A DNA stretch of 64,000 nucleotides from NCBI GenBank assembly GCA_019745555.1, contig JAIESX010000039.1, forward strand, positions 1-64,000. The letters run 5' to 3'. Shown here one piece after another: positions 26,406 to 35,052 of this stretch (positions are counted from its first letter, which is position 1; each line of letters opens with the position of its first letter). The translations under genes and the position numbers were made by a program. Below the pieces are notes generated by a model. It was not told where the DNA came from. It worked only from the letters and a program-made list of their open reading frames with translations, and did no database searches. Source of the DNA: Burkholderiaceae bacterium (GTDB lineage Bacteria > Pseudomonadota > Gammaproteobacteria > Burkholderiales > Burkholderiaceae_C).

Positions 26406-28039
26406 GCCAGAAGAGACTCGGACGCTACGAACTGATCCGGGTCCTGGGCAAGGGCGCCATGGGTCTGGTCTACGAGGGCCGTGATCCCAATCTGGACCGG
26501 CGCGTGGCCATCAAGACCATCAAGGTCGAGAACCTCACGGACGAGGAAGCGGCCGAGTACGAGATCCGTTTCCGCACCGAGGCGCGCTCCGCCGCACGGC
26601 TGCAGCACCCGCACATCGTCAGCGTCTACGACTCCGACCGCGACGGCGACATCGCCTACCTGGTCATGGAGTTCATCCAGGGCCAGGACCTCAAGCACCA
26701 CCTCGACCACGGTCAGCGCTACACACTGCGACAGGCCGTGAGCATCATGAGCGACCTGCTGGCCGCCCTGGACTACGCGCACCAGCAGGGTGTGGTGCAC
26801 CGCGACATCAAGCCGGCCAATCTGCTGCTCGAGGCCGACGGCCGCGTCAAGCTCACCGACTTCGGCGTCGCGCGCATCCAGGATTCGGGCGAGGCCACAC
26901 GTACCAAGGGCACCATGGTGGGCACGCTCAAGTACATGTCGCCCGAGCAGGTGCACGGCCTGCCCATCGACGCGCGCTCGGACCTGTTCTCGGCCGGTAT
27001 CGTGCTCTACCAGCTGCTGACCGGCACGCGACCCTTCGACGGCACGGGTGACTACGACATCATCCAGAAGATCGTCGGACAGGCACCGCCGGCGCCGACC
27101 AGCCTCAATCCGCAGCTGCCCGCGGCCATCGACGACGTCATTACGCGAGCCCTGGCCAAGTCACGCGAGGACCGCTACACCAGCGCGCAGGAATTCAGCA
27201 CCGCCCTGCAGGCTGCCGCCGGCCTAGCCACCGATCCCACGATCACCCCGCCACGCAGCAGCGCGCGCAGCCCCGAGAGCTCGACCTGGACCTCGACCAT
27301 GATCAGGGGCGAATCGCTGGTCAGCACGAGCTCGGGCACCTCCGGCAGCATCACCAGCCTGCCCGGCTCGACCGTCACGCAGGAGGTCGAGCTGCTCTAC
27401 TGGAAGGAGATCAAGGACTCGCTGGAGATCGAGGACTTCCGCGCCTTCCTGCTCAAGTTTCCCACGGGCATCTATGCCGACCTGGCCCGGCGACGCATCA
27501 AACGCTTGCAGCACCCGGACGGCGAGCCCGGCGCTTCGCGTTCGGGCACCGGCACACGACTGAGCGTGGCCACGCCCTCGGGCCCGGACGATCCCACGAT
27601 GAAGATCGCCCCGTCCACACCGCAGTCAGCGGCGCCGGACGAGGAAGCCACGCGCATGCTGCCGCCGCGCACCGCCTCGGCCCCCGAGGAAGCAGCGGCC
27701 GGGACGGGCGCTGCACCGGCGTCACAGGGTCGACAGCGCCAGGTCTGGATGCTGGGCGGCGCCGCGGTTGTGGTGCTGGCATTGGGGGGCATCTATCTGG
27801 GCAGCTCGGGCTCCTCGGCCACCGCCCCCCCGGCCCCACTCCGCAGGGCACGGCAGCCGACAGCACGGCTCACCGGACAGAGGGCGCCAGGGACAAGGCC
27901 GCGTCCTCCAGCCAGGCCCAGCCGGTGCAGCCTGCCAAGGTCAAGCCCAGGACGACGACTGCCGAGTCCAAGCCCCCTGCCAAGGCGTCGTCACCGGCGG
28001 CCAGCCCTCTGCTGGTGCCCCAGCCCAAGCCCGCGGTGA
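26402..28039 (+). CDS. Membrane Ser/Thr protein kinase (PknB-like), C-terminus out of frame
   Basis: As read: 545 residues. Kinase domain at about 8-270: GKGAMG loop (16-21), VAIK Lys38, HRDIKPANLLL near 132, DFG near 154, MSPEQ. A Ser/Thr-rich linker follows, then a segment around YWKEIKDSLEIEDFRAFLLKFPTGIYADLARRR, and one TM helix (about 448-468). Directly after the TM helix, at C7 (27825-27831), the frame turns into Arg/Pro-rich nonsense ending at 28039, while the -1 frame continues sensibly to 28233. One extra C would restore it. Predicted inner-membrane signalling kinase, coupled with the cyclase-FHA gene. Confidence 0.88.
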   Translation: MSQKRLGRYELIRVLGKGAMGLVYEGRDPNLDRRVAIKTIKVENLTDEEAAEYEIRFRTEARSAARLQHPHIVSVYDSDRDGDIAYLVMEFIQGQDLKHHLDHGQRYTLRQAVSIMSDLLAALDYAHQQGVVHRDIKPANLLLEADGRVKLTDFGVARIQDSGEATRTKGTMVGTLKYMSPEQVHGLPIDARSDLFSAGIVLYQLLTGTRPFDGTGDYDIIQKIVGQAPPAPTSLNPQLPAAIDDVITRALAKSREDRYTSAQEFSTALQAAAGLATDPTITPPRSSARSPESSTWTSTMIRGESLVSTSSGTSGSITSLPGSTVTQEVELLYWKEIKDSLEIEDFRAFLLKFPTGIYADLARRRIKRLQHPDGEPGASRSGTGTRLSVATPSGPDDPTMKIAPSTPQSAAPDEEATRMLPPRTASAPEEAAAGTGAAPASQGRQRQVWMLGGAAVVVLALGGIYLGSSGSSATAPPAPLRRARQPTARLTGQRAPGTRPRPPARPSRCSLPRSSPGRRLPSPSPLPRRRHRRPALCWCPSPSPR

Positions 28040-28233
28040 CGCCGGGCGAGCCTCGCGCCGCAAGCCGGCCAGGGACGAGCACCCAGGACCCGGAGAAAGC
28101 CTGTGAAGGGCGTGTGCTGTTCAGCTATCTGAATTGCGTGAGAGAACAATGCGCCAAGCCCGCCTTTGCACAGCATCGCGTGTGCGTGGAGCACCGCGAG
28201 ATGGAACAGCGCAATCAGCAGCCCTCGCTGTGA
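27826..28233 (+). pseudogene. Out-of-frame extracytoplasmic tail of the Ser/Thr kinase
   Basis: In the frame -1 to the kinase, codons from about 27832 read GPTPQGTAADSTAHRTEG, then a Pro/Lys/Ala linker and a compact Cys-containing end (CEGRVLFSYLNCVREQC and HRVCVEHREMEQ) with four Cys, ending at 28233. The composition and the Cys motif look like genuine protein, unlike the zero frame. It should be the periplasmic part of the kinase. It could be joined by an extra C in the real genome, by -1 ribosomal slippage on the C7 run, or lost. Confidence 0.7.
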
Positions 28234-28271
28234 AGCGCAGCTGAGCGAAACCGTTCGATCAGGACGGCACG

Positions 28272-30170
28272 TCAGCCGACGACTTTGAGCGCGGGCTTGC
28301 CCTGGGCACAGAGCGCGGGGTAGCGCTGCTCGATGGCCATCTGGATGCCGGCCGCGTCCAGGCCCTGCAGGGCCAGCAGCCGGGCCGGGTCACCATGCTC
28401 GATGAAGACATCGGGCAGGCCCAGCTGCAACACGGGTCTGAGCACGCCCGCAGCCTGCAGCGCCTCGAGCACTGCACTGCCCGCGCCGCCCATGACGGCG
28501 CCCTCTTCCACGGTGACCAGGGCCTCGTGGTTTGCCGCAACCTGGAGCAGCAACTCGGTGTCCAGCGGCTTGGCCCAGCGCATGTTCACCACGGTGGCCC
28601 CGAGCTTCTCGGCCGCTGCCAGCGCGGGGTAGAGCAAGGTGCCGAAGGCCAGGATGGCGATGCCCTGGCCCTGGCGACGCAGCTCGCCCTTGCCATAGGG
28701 CAGCCCCTCCAGTCCGGCCTCGGTGGCCACGCCCACACCGGCACCGCGCGGGTAACGCACGGCCACCGGATGGTTCCGGGCGTAGGCCGCGCTCAGCAGC
28801 TGGCGGCATTCGCGCTCGTCGGCCGGGCAAGCCACGGCCATATTGGGGATGCAGCGCAGGTAGGCGATGTCGTAGTTGCCCGCATGCGTGGCGCCGTCGG
28901 CACCCACCAGACCGGCACGGTCGAGCGCAAAGACCACGGGCAGGTTCTGCAAGGCCACATCGTGGATCAGCTGGTCATAGCCACGCTGCAGAAAGGTGGA
29001 GTAGATCGCCACCACAGGCTTGAGTCCTTCGCAGGCCAGACCGGCGGCCAGCGTGACGGCATGCTGCTCGGCAATGCCCACGTCGTAGTAGCGGCCGGGG
29101 AAGCGCTGGTGGAACTCCACCATGCCCGAGCCCTCGCGCATGGCCGGCGTGATGCCCACGAGGCGCGGATCATGGTCGGCCATGTCGCACAGCCACTGGC
29201 CGAAGACCTGGGTGAAGGTCTGCTTGGGCGGTGTGGCCGGCTTGACCAGGCCCACGGCCGGGTCGAACTTGCCCGGGCCGTGGTAGGCCACGGGATCAGC
29301 CTCGGCCAGCTTGTAGCCCTGGCCCTTCTTCGTGACCACGTGCAGGAACTGCGGACCCTGGAGCTGCCGGATGTTCTCCAGCGTGGGGATCAGCGAGTCG
29401 AGGTCGTGGCCATCGATGGGGCCGATGTAGTTGAAGCCGAACTTCTCAAACAGCGTGGCCGGCACGACCATGCCCTTGGCATGTTCCTCGAAGCGCTTGG
29501 CCAGCTCGAACAGCGGCGGCGCACCCTTGAGCACGGTCTTGCCCACCTGTTTGGCCGCGGCGTAGAAGCGCCCGCTCATAAGCTGGGCCAGGTAACGGTT
29601 GAGCGCGCCCACGGGCGGGCTGATGGACATGTCGTTGTCGTTGAGGATGACCAGCAGCTTGCAGTCCTCGACGCCACCATGGTTCAGCGCCTCGAAGGCC
29701 ATGCCGGCCGTCATGGCGCCGTCGCCGATCACGGCGATGGCGTGCCGGTCCTCGCCCTTCTGGCGCGCGGCCAGGGCCATGCCCAGCGCGGCGGAGATGG
29801 AAGTGCTGCTGTGCGCGGTGCCGAAGGCGTCGTAAGGGCTCTCGCTGCGTTGCGGAAAGCCGCTGATGCCGCCGAGCTGGCGCAGCGTGGCCATGCGCTC
29901 GCGCCGGCCCGTGAGGATCTTGTGCGGATAGGTCTGGTGGCCCACGTCCCAGACCAACCGGTCCTGCGGCGTGTTGAAGACGTAGTGCAGCGCCACCGTG
30001 AGCTCCACGGTGCCGAGGTTGGAGCTCAGGTGCCCGCCGGTCTTCGAGACGCTCTCCAGCACGAAGGCGCGCAGCTCATCGGCCAGGGCGCCGAGCTGGG
30101 CCCGCGGCAGCTGGCGCAGATCGGCCGGGTCGTTGATGGTCTGCAGCAGGGGATAGGAAGCAGTCGTCAT
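28272..30170 (-). CDS. dxs: 1-deoxy-D-xylulose-5-phosphate synthase
   Basis: 632 residues from ATG 30170 (an in-frame TTG at 30176 is less likely). Thiamine-diphosphate fold: [15 protein letters not shown] with [12 protein letters not shown] binding the cofactor, [14 protein letters not shown] near the N-terminus, and the pyrimidine-domain [15 protein letters not shown]. Catalyses condensation of pyruvate with glyceraldehyde 3-phosphate, the first step of the MEP isoprenoid pathway. Last gene of xseB-ispA-dxs, 11 bp after ispA. Confidence 0.96.
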   Translation of the reverse strand: MTTASYPLLQTINDPADLRQLPRAQLGALADELRAFVLESVSKTGGHLSSNLGTVELTVALHYVFNTPQDRLVWDVGHQTYPHKILTGRRERMATLRQLGGISGFPQRSESPYDAFGTAHSSTSISAALGMALAARQKGEDRHAIAVIGDGAMTAGMAFEALNHGGVEDCKLLVILNDNDMSISPPVGALNRYLAQLMSGRFYAAAKQVGKTVLKGAPPLFELAKRFEEHAKGMVVPATLFEKFGFNYIGPIDGHDLDSLIPTLENIRQLQGPQFLHVVTKKGQGYKLAEADPVAYHGPGKFDPAVGLVKPATPPKQTFTQVFGQWLCDMADHDPRLVGITPAMREGSGMVEFHQRFPGRYYDVGIAEQHAVTLAAGLACEGLKPVVAIYSTFLQRGYDQLIHDVALQNLPVVFALDRAGLVGADGATHAGNYDIAYLRCIPNMAVACPADERECRQLLSAAYARNHPVAVRYPRGAGVGVATEAGLEGLPYGKGELRRQGQGIAILAFGTLLYPALAAAEKLGATVVNMRWAKPLDTELLLQVAANHEALVTVEEGAVMGGAGSAVLEALQAAGVLRPVLQLGLPDVFIEHGDPARLLALQGLDAAGIQMAIEQRYPALCAQGKPALKVVG

Positions 30171-30181
30171 GCTCAACTCGG

Positions 30182-31090
30182 TCAGCTTGCGCGGTGGATC
30201 ACCATATCGGCCAGCGCGCGCAGGGCGCGCGTGTCGGCCAGGCCGCTGGCGTCGAGCGCAGCGACGGCCTGGACATGCAGCTCCTGCGCATAGGCGCGGG
30301 AGCGCTCGAGGCCGAGGATGGAGACATAGGTGGGCTTGTCCTGCTTGGCGTCCTTGCCGGCGGTCTTGCCCAGGGTGGCGGAATCGGCGGTGACGTCGAG
30401 GATGTCGTCCACCACCTGGAAGGCCAGGCCGAGCGCGGCGCCGTAATCGGACAGCGCAGCATGCTGGTCCGCGCTCACCTCACCACAGGCCGCGCCCATG
30501 AGCACGCTGCCCTGCAGCAAGGCACCGGTCTTGCAGCGGTGCATGCGGCGCAGCTGCTCCTCGTCGAGCTTGAGGCCCACACTGGCCAGGTCGATGGCCT
30601 GGCCGCCGGCCATGCCCGCACTGCCCGCAGCGTGCGCGAGCAGACGGCACAGGCGGGCCTGCATGGCCTCGGGCACGCCGTCGTCGGCAGGCACCAGCAA
30701 CTCGAAGGCCAGGGCCTGCAACGCGTCGCCCGCGAGCAGGGCACCGGCCTCGCCAAACTTCACATGCACCGTGGGCTTGCCCCGGCGCAGCACGTCGTTG
30801 TCCATGCAGGGCATGTCGTCGTGCACCAGGGAATAGGCATGGATCAGCTCGACGGCGCAGGCCGCACGCAGCGCCGCACGTGCGTTGCCGCCGACGGCCT
30901 CGCTGGCAGCGAGCACCAGCAGCGGACGCAGGCGCTTGCCGCCGTCGAGCACGGCGTAACGCATGGCCTCACCCAGGTCCACCGGCGCATCCACACCCAC
31001 CCACGACTCGAGCGCGCGCTCGACACGCGCCAGGCGCTCGTCCATCCAGGCACGCAGATCCAGCACGGGCGCGCTCACTCGGGTGTCCAT
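30182..31090 (-). CDS. ispA: Farnesyl/geranyl diphosphate synthase
   Basis: 302 residues. First Asp-rich motif [14 protein letters not shown] near residue 92, second DDILDVT near 220, both with the residues that bind the Mg-diphosphate complex. GGKRLRPLL near the N-terminus binds isopentenyl diphosphate. Builds C15 prenyl diphosphate from dimethylallyl and isopentenyl units made downstream of Dxs. Start overlaps the xseB end by 16 bp. Confidence 0.95.
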   Translation of the reverse strand: MDTRVSAPVLDLRAWMDERLARVERALESWVGVDAPVDLGEAMRYAVLDGGKRLRPLLVLAASEAVGGNARAALRAACAVELIHAYSLVHDDMPCMDNDVLRRGKPTVHVKFGEAGALLAGDALQALAFELLVPADDGVPEAMQARLCRLLAHAAGSAGMAGGQAIDLASVGLKLDEEQLRRMHRCKTGALLQGSVLMGAACGEVSADQHAALSDYGAALGLAFQVVDDILDVTADSATLGKTAGKDAKQDKPTYVSILGLERSRAYAQELHVQAVAALDASGLADTRALRALADMVIHRAS

Positions 31091-31317
31091 GTCTTGAGCA
31101 TGCCCTCGTCGAGCACCTTGATCTGCCCGTCGACCGCATCGAGACGGTCGCGGCAGTACTTGAGCAGTTCGGCGCCGCGCGCATACGCGGCCTGCAGCTG
31201 ATCCAGCGGCAGCTCACCGGCTTCGAGCCGTGCCACGAGCTGTTCGAGCTCCTGCACAGCCGTCTCGTAGCTGACGGGTGCGCCGGATGCGGCAGAGGAG
31301 GATGAGGCCTTGGGCAT
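31075..31317 (-). CDS. xseB: Exodeoxyribonuclease VII small subunit
   Basis: 80 residues from ATG 31317; the upstream open extension looks non-coding. Characteristic XseB sequence [40 protein letters not shown], two helices that pack on the large subunit XseA (not in this window). The xseB-ispA-dxs order is standard in proteobacteria. Overlaps ispA by 16 bp. Confidence 0.94.
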   Translation of the reverse strand: MPKASSSSAASGAPVSYETAVQELEQLVARLEAGELPLDQLQAAYARGAELLKYCRDRLDAVDGQIKVLDEGMLKTWTPE

Positions 31318-31536
31318 GAGGGATACGTATCGGGAAACGGCTATTTTAGGCGCTGGGCCCGTGCCCGCGCGCTGCGCCACGGCCCCGACCCGCACAATTT
31401 CTCCGCAGCGAGGTCTGAGGAGATTGCCCCCGGGGTACAATCTTCGGTTCCTTGGCTCGCGGCATCGTCCCGGGCCTTTTATGTCCATGCGCCTCTGGGC
31501 GTACCTCCCTGTGGGGAGCTTTAGGTCAGGTCACCC

Positions 31537-32658
31537 ATGTCTGATTTAAGTCTTCAACTGCAGCAGGCGCACAGCCAGTTACCCGTCAGCAGCTATTTCG
31601 ACGAGGCGCTGTTCCAGCGTGAGCTGGATCTCCTGTTCAAACGCGGTCCGCGCTACGTGGGCCACACGGCCAGCGTGCCCGAGATCGGTGATTACCACAC
31701 CCTGCCCCAGGAAAAAGGCGGCCGGGCGCTGGTGCGCACCCCCGAGGGCGTGCAGCTGATCTCCAATGTCTGCCGCCATCGCCAGGCCCTGATGCTGCAG
31801 GGTCGCGGCTCGCTGCAGCACAACCAGAAGGGCAGCGCCGGCGGCAACATCGTCTGCCCCCTGCACCGCTGGACCTACTCGTCCACGGGCGAGCTCATCG
31901 GCGCGCCGCATTTCGCGCACGACCCCTGCCTCAACCTCAACAACTACAAGCTGCGCGAGTGGAACGGCCTGCTGTTCGAGGACAACGGCCGCGACATCGC
32001 CGCCGATCTGGCCGGCATGGGCCCGCGCGCAGAGCTCGACTTCTCCGGCTTCACGCTGGACCGCGTGGAGCTGCACGAGTGCAACTACAACTGGAAGACC
32101 TTCATCGAGGTCTACCTCGAGGACTACCACGTCGGCCCCTTCCATCCGGGCCTGGGCCACTTCGTGACCTGCGAAGACCTGAACTGGGAGTTCAAGGAGC
32201 ACTACTCGGTGCAGACTGTCGGCGTGTCGGAGGCCTTCGAGCGCCCGGGCTCACCCGTCTACCAGCGCTGGCACGACGCCCTGCTCAAGTACCGCCAGGG
32301 CCGCAAGCCCGAGCGCGGTGCGATCTGGCTGACCTACTACCCGCACATCATGGTCGAGTGGTATCCGCACGTGCTCACCGTCTCGACGCTGCACCCGGTC
32401 AGCGTGGACAAGACCCTGAACATGGTGGAGTTCTACTACCCCGAAGAGATCACCGCTTTCGAACGCGAGTTCGTCGAGGCCCAGCAGGCCGCCTATATGG
32501 AGACCTGCATCGAGGACGACGAGATCGCCGAGCGCATGGATGCGGGGCGCAAGATCCTGCTGGCGCGCGGGGACAACGAGGTCGGCCCCTACCAGAGCCC
32601 CATGGAGGATGGCATGCAGCATTTCCATGAGTGGTATCGCAAGCAGATGTCGCTCTGA
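31537..32658 (+). CDS. Rieske-type aromatic ring-hydroxylating oxygenase alpha subunit
   Basis: 373 residues. Rieske [2Fe-2S] motif CRHR...CPLHRW near residues 84-112. Mononuclear iron site around NWKTFIEVYLEDYHVGPFHPGL (bridging acid, two His) plus a distal Asp/Glu. No beta subunit or reductase is adjacent, so it belongs with the single-component alpha-subunit group (choline/carnitine monooxygenase-like or unknown substrate). Divergent from xseB. Followed by a 609-bp region with no gene. Confidence 0.88.
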   Translation: MSDLSLQLQQAHSQLPVSSYFDEALFQRELDLLFKRGPRYVGHTASVPEIGDYHTLPQEKGGRALVRTPEGVQLISNVCRHRQALMLQGRGSLQHNQKGSAGGNIVCPLHRWTYSSTGELIGAPHFAHDPCLNLNNYKLREWNGLLFEDNGRDIAADLAGMGPRAELDFSGFTLDRVELHECNYNWKTFIEVYLEDYHVGPFHPGLGHFVTCEDLNWEFKEHYSVQTVGVSEAFERPGSPVYQRWHDALLKYRQGRKPERGAIWLTYYPHIMVEWYPHVLTVSTLHPVSVDKTLNMVEFYYPEEITAFEREFVEAQQAAYMETCIEDDEIAERMDAGRKILLARGDNEVGPYQSPMEDGMQHFHEWYRKQMSL

Positions 32659-32730
32659 TTTCTCTCCTTGGTTGGCCCCGGTTTTCTCTGGCGAGGCTGT
32701 ATCTATCCCCCACTCTCCCCCCCGCCCCGA

Positions 32731-32750
32731 GCACGCGCGGTCGCGCGTGC
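32731..32750. repeat. Perfect 9-bp hairpin after the Rieske gene
   Basis: GCACGCGCG / CGCGCGTGC with a GT loop, 73 bp after the Rieske oxygenase stop, followed a few bases later by GTTTT. It could help end transcription, but the T-run is short and displaced. Confidence 0.5.
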
Positions 32751-32771
32751 GGGCCGTTTTGCCCCGTATGG

Positions 32772-32801
32772 GTACGCAACGGCAACGCCGTTGCTTAGTA
32801 C
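32772..32801. repeat. Hairpin GCAACGGC-AAC-GCCGTTGC with flanking GTAC
   Basis: Perfect 8-bp stem (32776-32783 with 32787-32794) and outer GTAC pairs at 32772 and 32798. Second palindrome of the intergenic cluster, not duplicated in the right arm. Confidence 0.5.
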
Positions 32802-33136
32802 CCCCGCCGGGGTAGAGAGGGGAGCCTCGATTTGGTTTCTGGTCTCCGGCTACGCTTCTACGACACGTGAGGTCGCGGTCCTTCTTGGCTCGACCCGCCC
32901 ACGCAGAGACAGTCGTAGTAAACGGCTCGTCCCTTGCGCGCCGCAACTGGCGGCTGCGCCAGCCAGCAACGAAACCTGTCTCGCGAACAGCAGGCCGCGC
33001 AGCGGCGGCTGTCAGAGGCGTCGCGAAGACTTGTCCTTTACTACGACCGCAAGCCAGAAGTGTCGACTCACCAATGACGGCGGCGACGGTTCGCTCCGTA
33101 GAAGCCTTGCCGGAGTCCAAAAGCAAAATCCAGGCT

Positions 33137-33168
33137 CCCTTCTCTACCCCGGCGGGGGTAGAGAAGGG
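33137..33168. repeat. Perfect 14-bp hairpin with GGCG loop
   Basis: CCCTTCTCTACCCC (33137-33150) pairs exactly with 33155-33168. The equivalent site in the left arm is the shorter TACCCC/GGGGTA palindrome at 32799-32814. This is the strongest single hairpin in the window. Confidence 0.7.
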
Positions 33169-33267
33169 CGGGGGGATGAGTGGGGGGCAGAAAGGTATCT
33201 CGCCAAAGAAAACCCAAAGACAACGAAACAAAAATCCCCGGAGGGGAACAAGAAGGGGAGTCACTGA

Positions 33268-34155
33268 ATGCAAGCCCTCTGGATGGTCCTCGGGGCCTTC
33301 TTCTTTGCCACCATGGGCGTGGCTGTCAAGTACGCCTCGGCGTCCTTCAATACCGCCGAGCTCGTGCTCTACCGTGGCGTGATCAGCGTGGCCCTGCTGG
33401 CCGTGGCGCTGCGCCTGCACGGCACCTCCCTGCGCACGCGCGTGCCGCTGATGCACGTCTGGCGCAGCCTGGTGGGCGGCTTTTCGCTCGGCGCGTGGTT
33501 CTATGCCATCGCCCACCTGCCGCTGGCCACCTCGATGACGCTCAACTACATGAGCGGCATCTGGGTCGCGGCCTTCATCGCCGGCGGCGCCCTGCTCTTC
33601 GGCCGCCAGGACCGCAACGGCCCGCTGCTGCTCACCGTGCTGCTGGGCTTTGCAGGCGTGGTGCTGACCCTGCGGCCCACCATCGAGCAGAACCAGCTCT
33701 TCGCCGGCGTGGTCGGCCTGCTCGGCGGCATGAGCGCCGCGCTGGCCTACCTGCAGGTCGCCGCCCTGAGCCGCGCCGGCGAGCCGGTCGAGCGCACCGT
33801 GTTCTATTTCGCCCTGGGTATCGCCGTCGCCGGCGGCCTGGGCGTGAGCGTCACCGGCTTCACACCGCTGGAGCAGATCAGCTGGCAGGCGGCCGCCTGG
33901 CTGGTCCCGATCGGCATCCTGGCCACGCTGGGCCAGTGGTGCATGACGCGTGCCTACAGCCGCGGCCACACCCTGGTGGTGGCGAGCCTGCAGTATTCGG
34001 GCATCGTCTTCGCTTCGGTTTACAGCCTGGTGCTCTTCGGTGACCAGCTGCCGCTGTCGGCCTGGCTGGGCATCGCCCTGATCATTGCCAGTGGCGTGCT
34101 CGCCACCTTCCTGCGCGAACGCGCCATCCCCGATACTCCCGCCGAAGAACACTAG
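33268..34155 (+). CDS. EamA/DMT-family transporter
   Basis: 295 residues; ATG preceded by GGGGAG. Ten TM helices in two EamA repeats (first begins LWMVLGAFFFATMGVAVKYAS, second after about residue 148 with SRAGEPVERTVFYFAL). GQWCMTRAYSRGHTLVVASLQY is typical of the second repeat of DMT exporters. Likely exports a metabolite or amino acid; substrate unknown. Ten bp before the rhodanese gene, probably co-transcribed. Confidence 0.85.
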   Translation: MQALWMVLGAFFFATMGVAVKYASASFNTAELVLYRGVISVALLAVALRLHGTSLRTRVPLMHVWRSLVGGFSLGAWFYAIAHLPLATSMTLNYMSGIWVAAFIAGGALLFGRQDRNGPLLLTVLLGFAGVVLTLRPTIEQNQLFAGVVGLLGGMSAALAYLQVAALSRAGEPVERTVFYFALGIAVAGGLGVSVTGFTPLEQISWQAAAWLVPIGILATLGQWCMTRAYSRGHTLVVASLQYSGIVFASVYSLVLFGDQLPLSAWLGIALIIASGVLATFLRERAIPDTPAEEH

Positions 34156-34164
34156 GAGACCACG

Positions 34165-35022
34165 ATGTACACCACCCTGATCAGCGCCGAGCAGCTCAAG
34201 CATCTGGTGCACGACCACCAGCCCCTGATGATCTTCGACTGCAGCTTCGAGCTCATGAAGCCGGCCGAAGGCGACCTGCAGTACGAGCGCGTGCACATCG
34301 CCGGCGCAGTGCGTGCCAATCTCGACAGACACCTGAGCGCGAAGAGCAAGGAACAGGCCCTCAATGGCGGGCGCCACCCCCTGCCGCGGCCCGAGGTCTT
34401 CGCGGCCTGGCTGGCCAGCGTGGGCTTCCAGCGCGACATGCAGGCCGTGGTCTACGACCGCCAGGGCGCCAACTACTGCGGGCGCCTTTGGTGGATGCTC
34501 AAGTGGGTGGGCCATGAGGCCGTGGCCGTGCTCGACGGCGGCCTGCAGGCCTGGGAAGCCGTCAACGGCCCGGTGGCCACGGGACCGGACCAGCCGCGCG
34601 TGCCCTCGGCCTACAAGGCCGGCGCGCCGCTGGCGCGGCTGGCCAGTACCGAGGACGTGCTCAAACACCTGGACCTGCCCGACCAGACCCTGATCGACGC
34701 CCGCGCACCCGCGCGCTATCGCGGCGAGGTCGAGCCCCTGGACCCGGTGGCCGGCCATATCCCCGGAGCACTCAACCGCCCCTTCAGCGAAAACCTCGGT
34801 CCCGATGGCAAGTTCAAGTCGGCCGAGCAACTGAAGGCCGAGTTCGAGGCCCTGCTCGGCGATCGCCGGGCTTCGACTGTGGTGCACCACTGCGGCAGCG
34901 GGGTGAGCGCCCTGCCCAATCTGCTGGCCATGGAAATCGCGGGCCTGGGCCGGGCTGCGCTCTACGCGGGCAGCTGGAGCGAGTGGTGCGCCAACCCTGA
35001 TCGGCCCGTGGCCATCGGCTGA
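34165..35022 (+). CDS. Two-domain rhodanese-type sulfurtransferase (SseA-like)
   Basis: 285 residues; GGAG before ATG. Two rhodanese domains: inactive N-terminal (FDCSFELMKPAEG, YDRQGANYCGRLWW) and catalytic C-terminal with active-site loop HHCGSGVSA near residue 240. The CGSGVS loop resembles mercaptopyruvate sulfurtransferase (CGSGVTA) more than thiosulfate-specific rhodanese (CRxGxT/R). Transfers sulfane sulfur from 3-mercaptopyruvate or a similar donor. Downstream gene starts 30 bp later. Confidence 0.9.
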   Translation: MYTTLISAEQLKHLVHDHQPLMIFDCSFELMKPAEGDLQYERVHIAGAVRANLDRHLSAKSKEQALNGGRHPLPRPEVFAAWLASVGFQRDMQAVVYDRQGANYCGRLWWMLKWVGHEAVAVLDGGLQAWEAVNGPVATGPDQPRVPSAYKAGAPLARLASTEDVLKHLDLPDQTLIDARAPARYRGEVEPLDPVAGHIPGALNRPFSENLGPDGKFKSAEQLKAEFEALLGDRRASTVVHHCGSGVSALPNLLAMEIAGLGRAALYAGSWSEWCANPDRPVAIG

Positions 35023-35052
35023 ACGTCGCGGGGGTTTTGGCATGATGGCGGC

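Larger units (their letters stand above)
32659..33267. repeat. Gene-free palindrome-rich region with long imperfect inverted repeat
   Basis: No credible gene. Two arms are imperfect inverted copies: 32680-32728 matches the complement of about 33165-33213, and 32799-32863 matches the complement of about 33098-33161 (shared TACCCCCGCCGGGGTAGAG, GGAGCCT and GGCTTCTACG-like blocks). GTCGTAGTAAA at 32912 also recurs inverted at 33037-33047. Between the left outer and inner blocks sit perfect hairpins at 32731-32750 and 32776-32794 that the right arm lacks. This could be a MITE-like element, two copies of an interspersed repeat in opposite orientation, or a REP/BIME-type cluster. No transposase is present. 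Confidence 0.7.

Noticed and set aside
26402-28233. Programmed -1 frameshifting as the only explanation for the kinase tail
   Set aside because: No stimulatory structure was identified and a one-base indel is simpler; kept only as an alternative in the findings.
31436-31441. TACAAT as a -10 box upstream of the Rieske gene
   Set aside because: No matching -35 element at a suitable distance was found, so a promoter call is not supported.
32867-33382. Plus-strand open frame inside the inverted-repeat region
   Set aside because: Sequence is Arg/Ser/Pro-rich, created by the mirrored repeats, and runs into the well-supported DMT gene.
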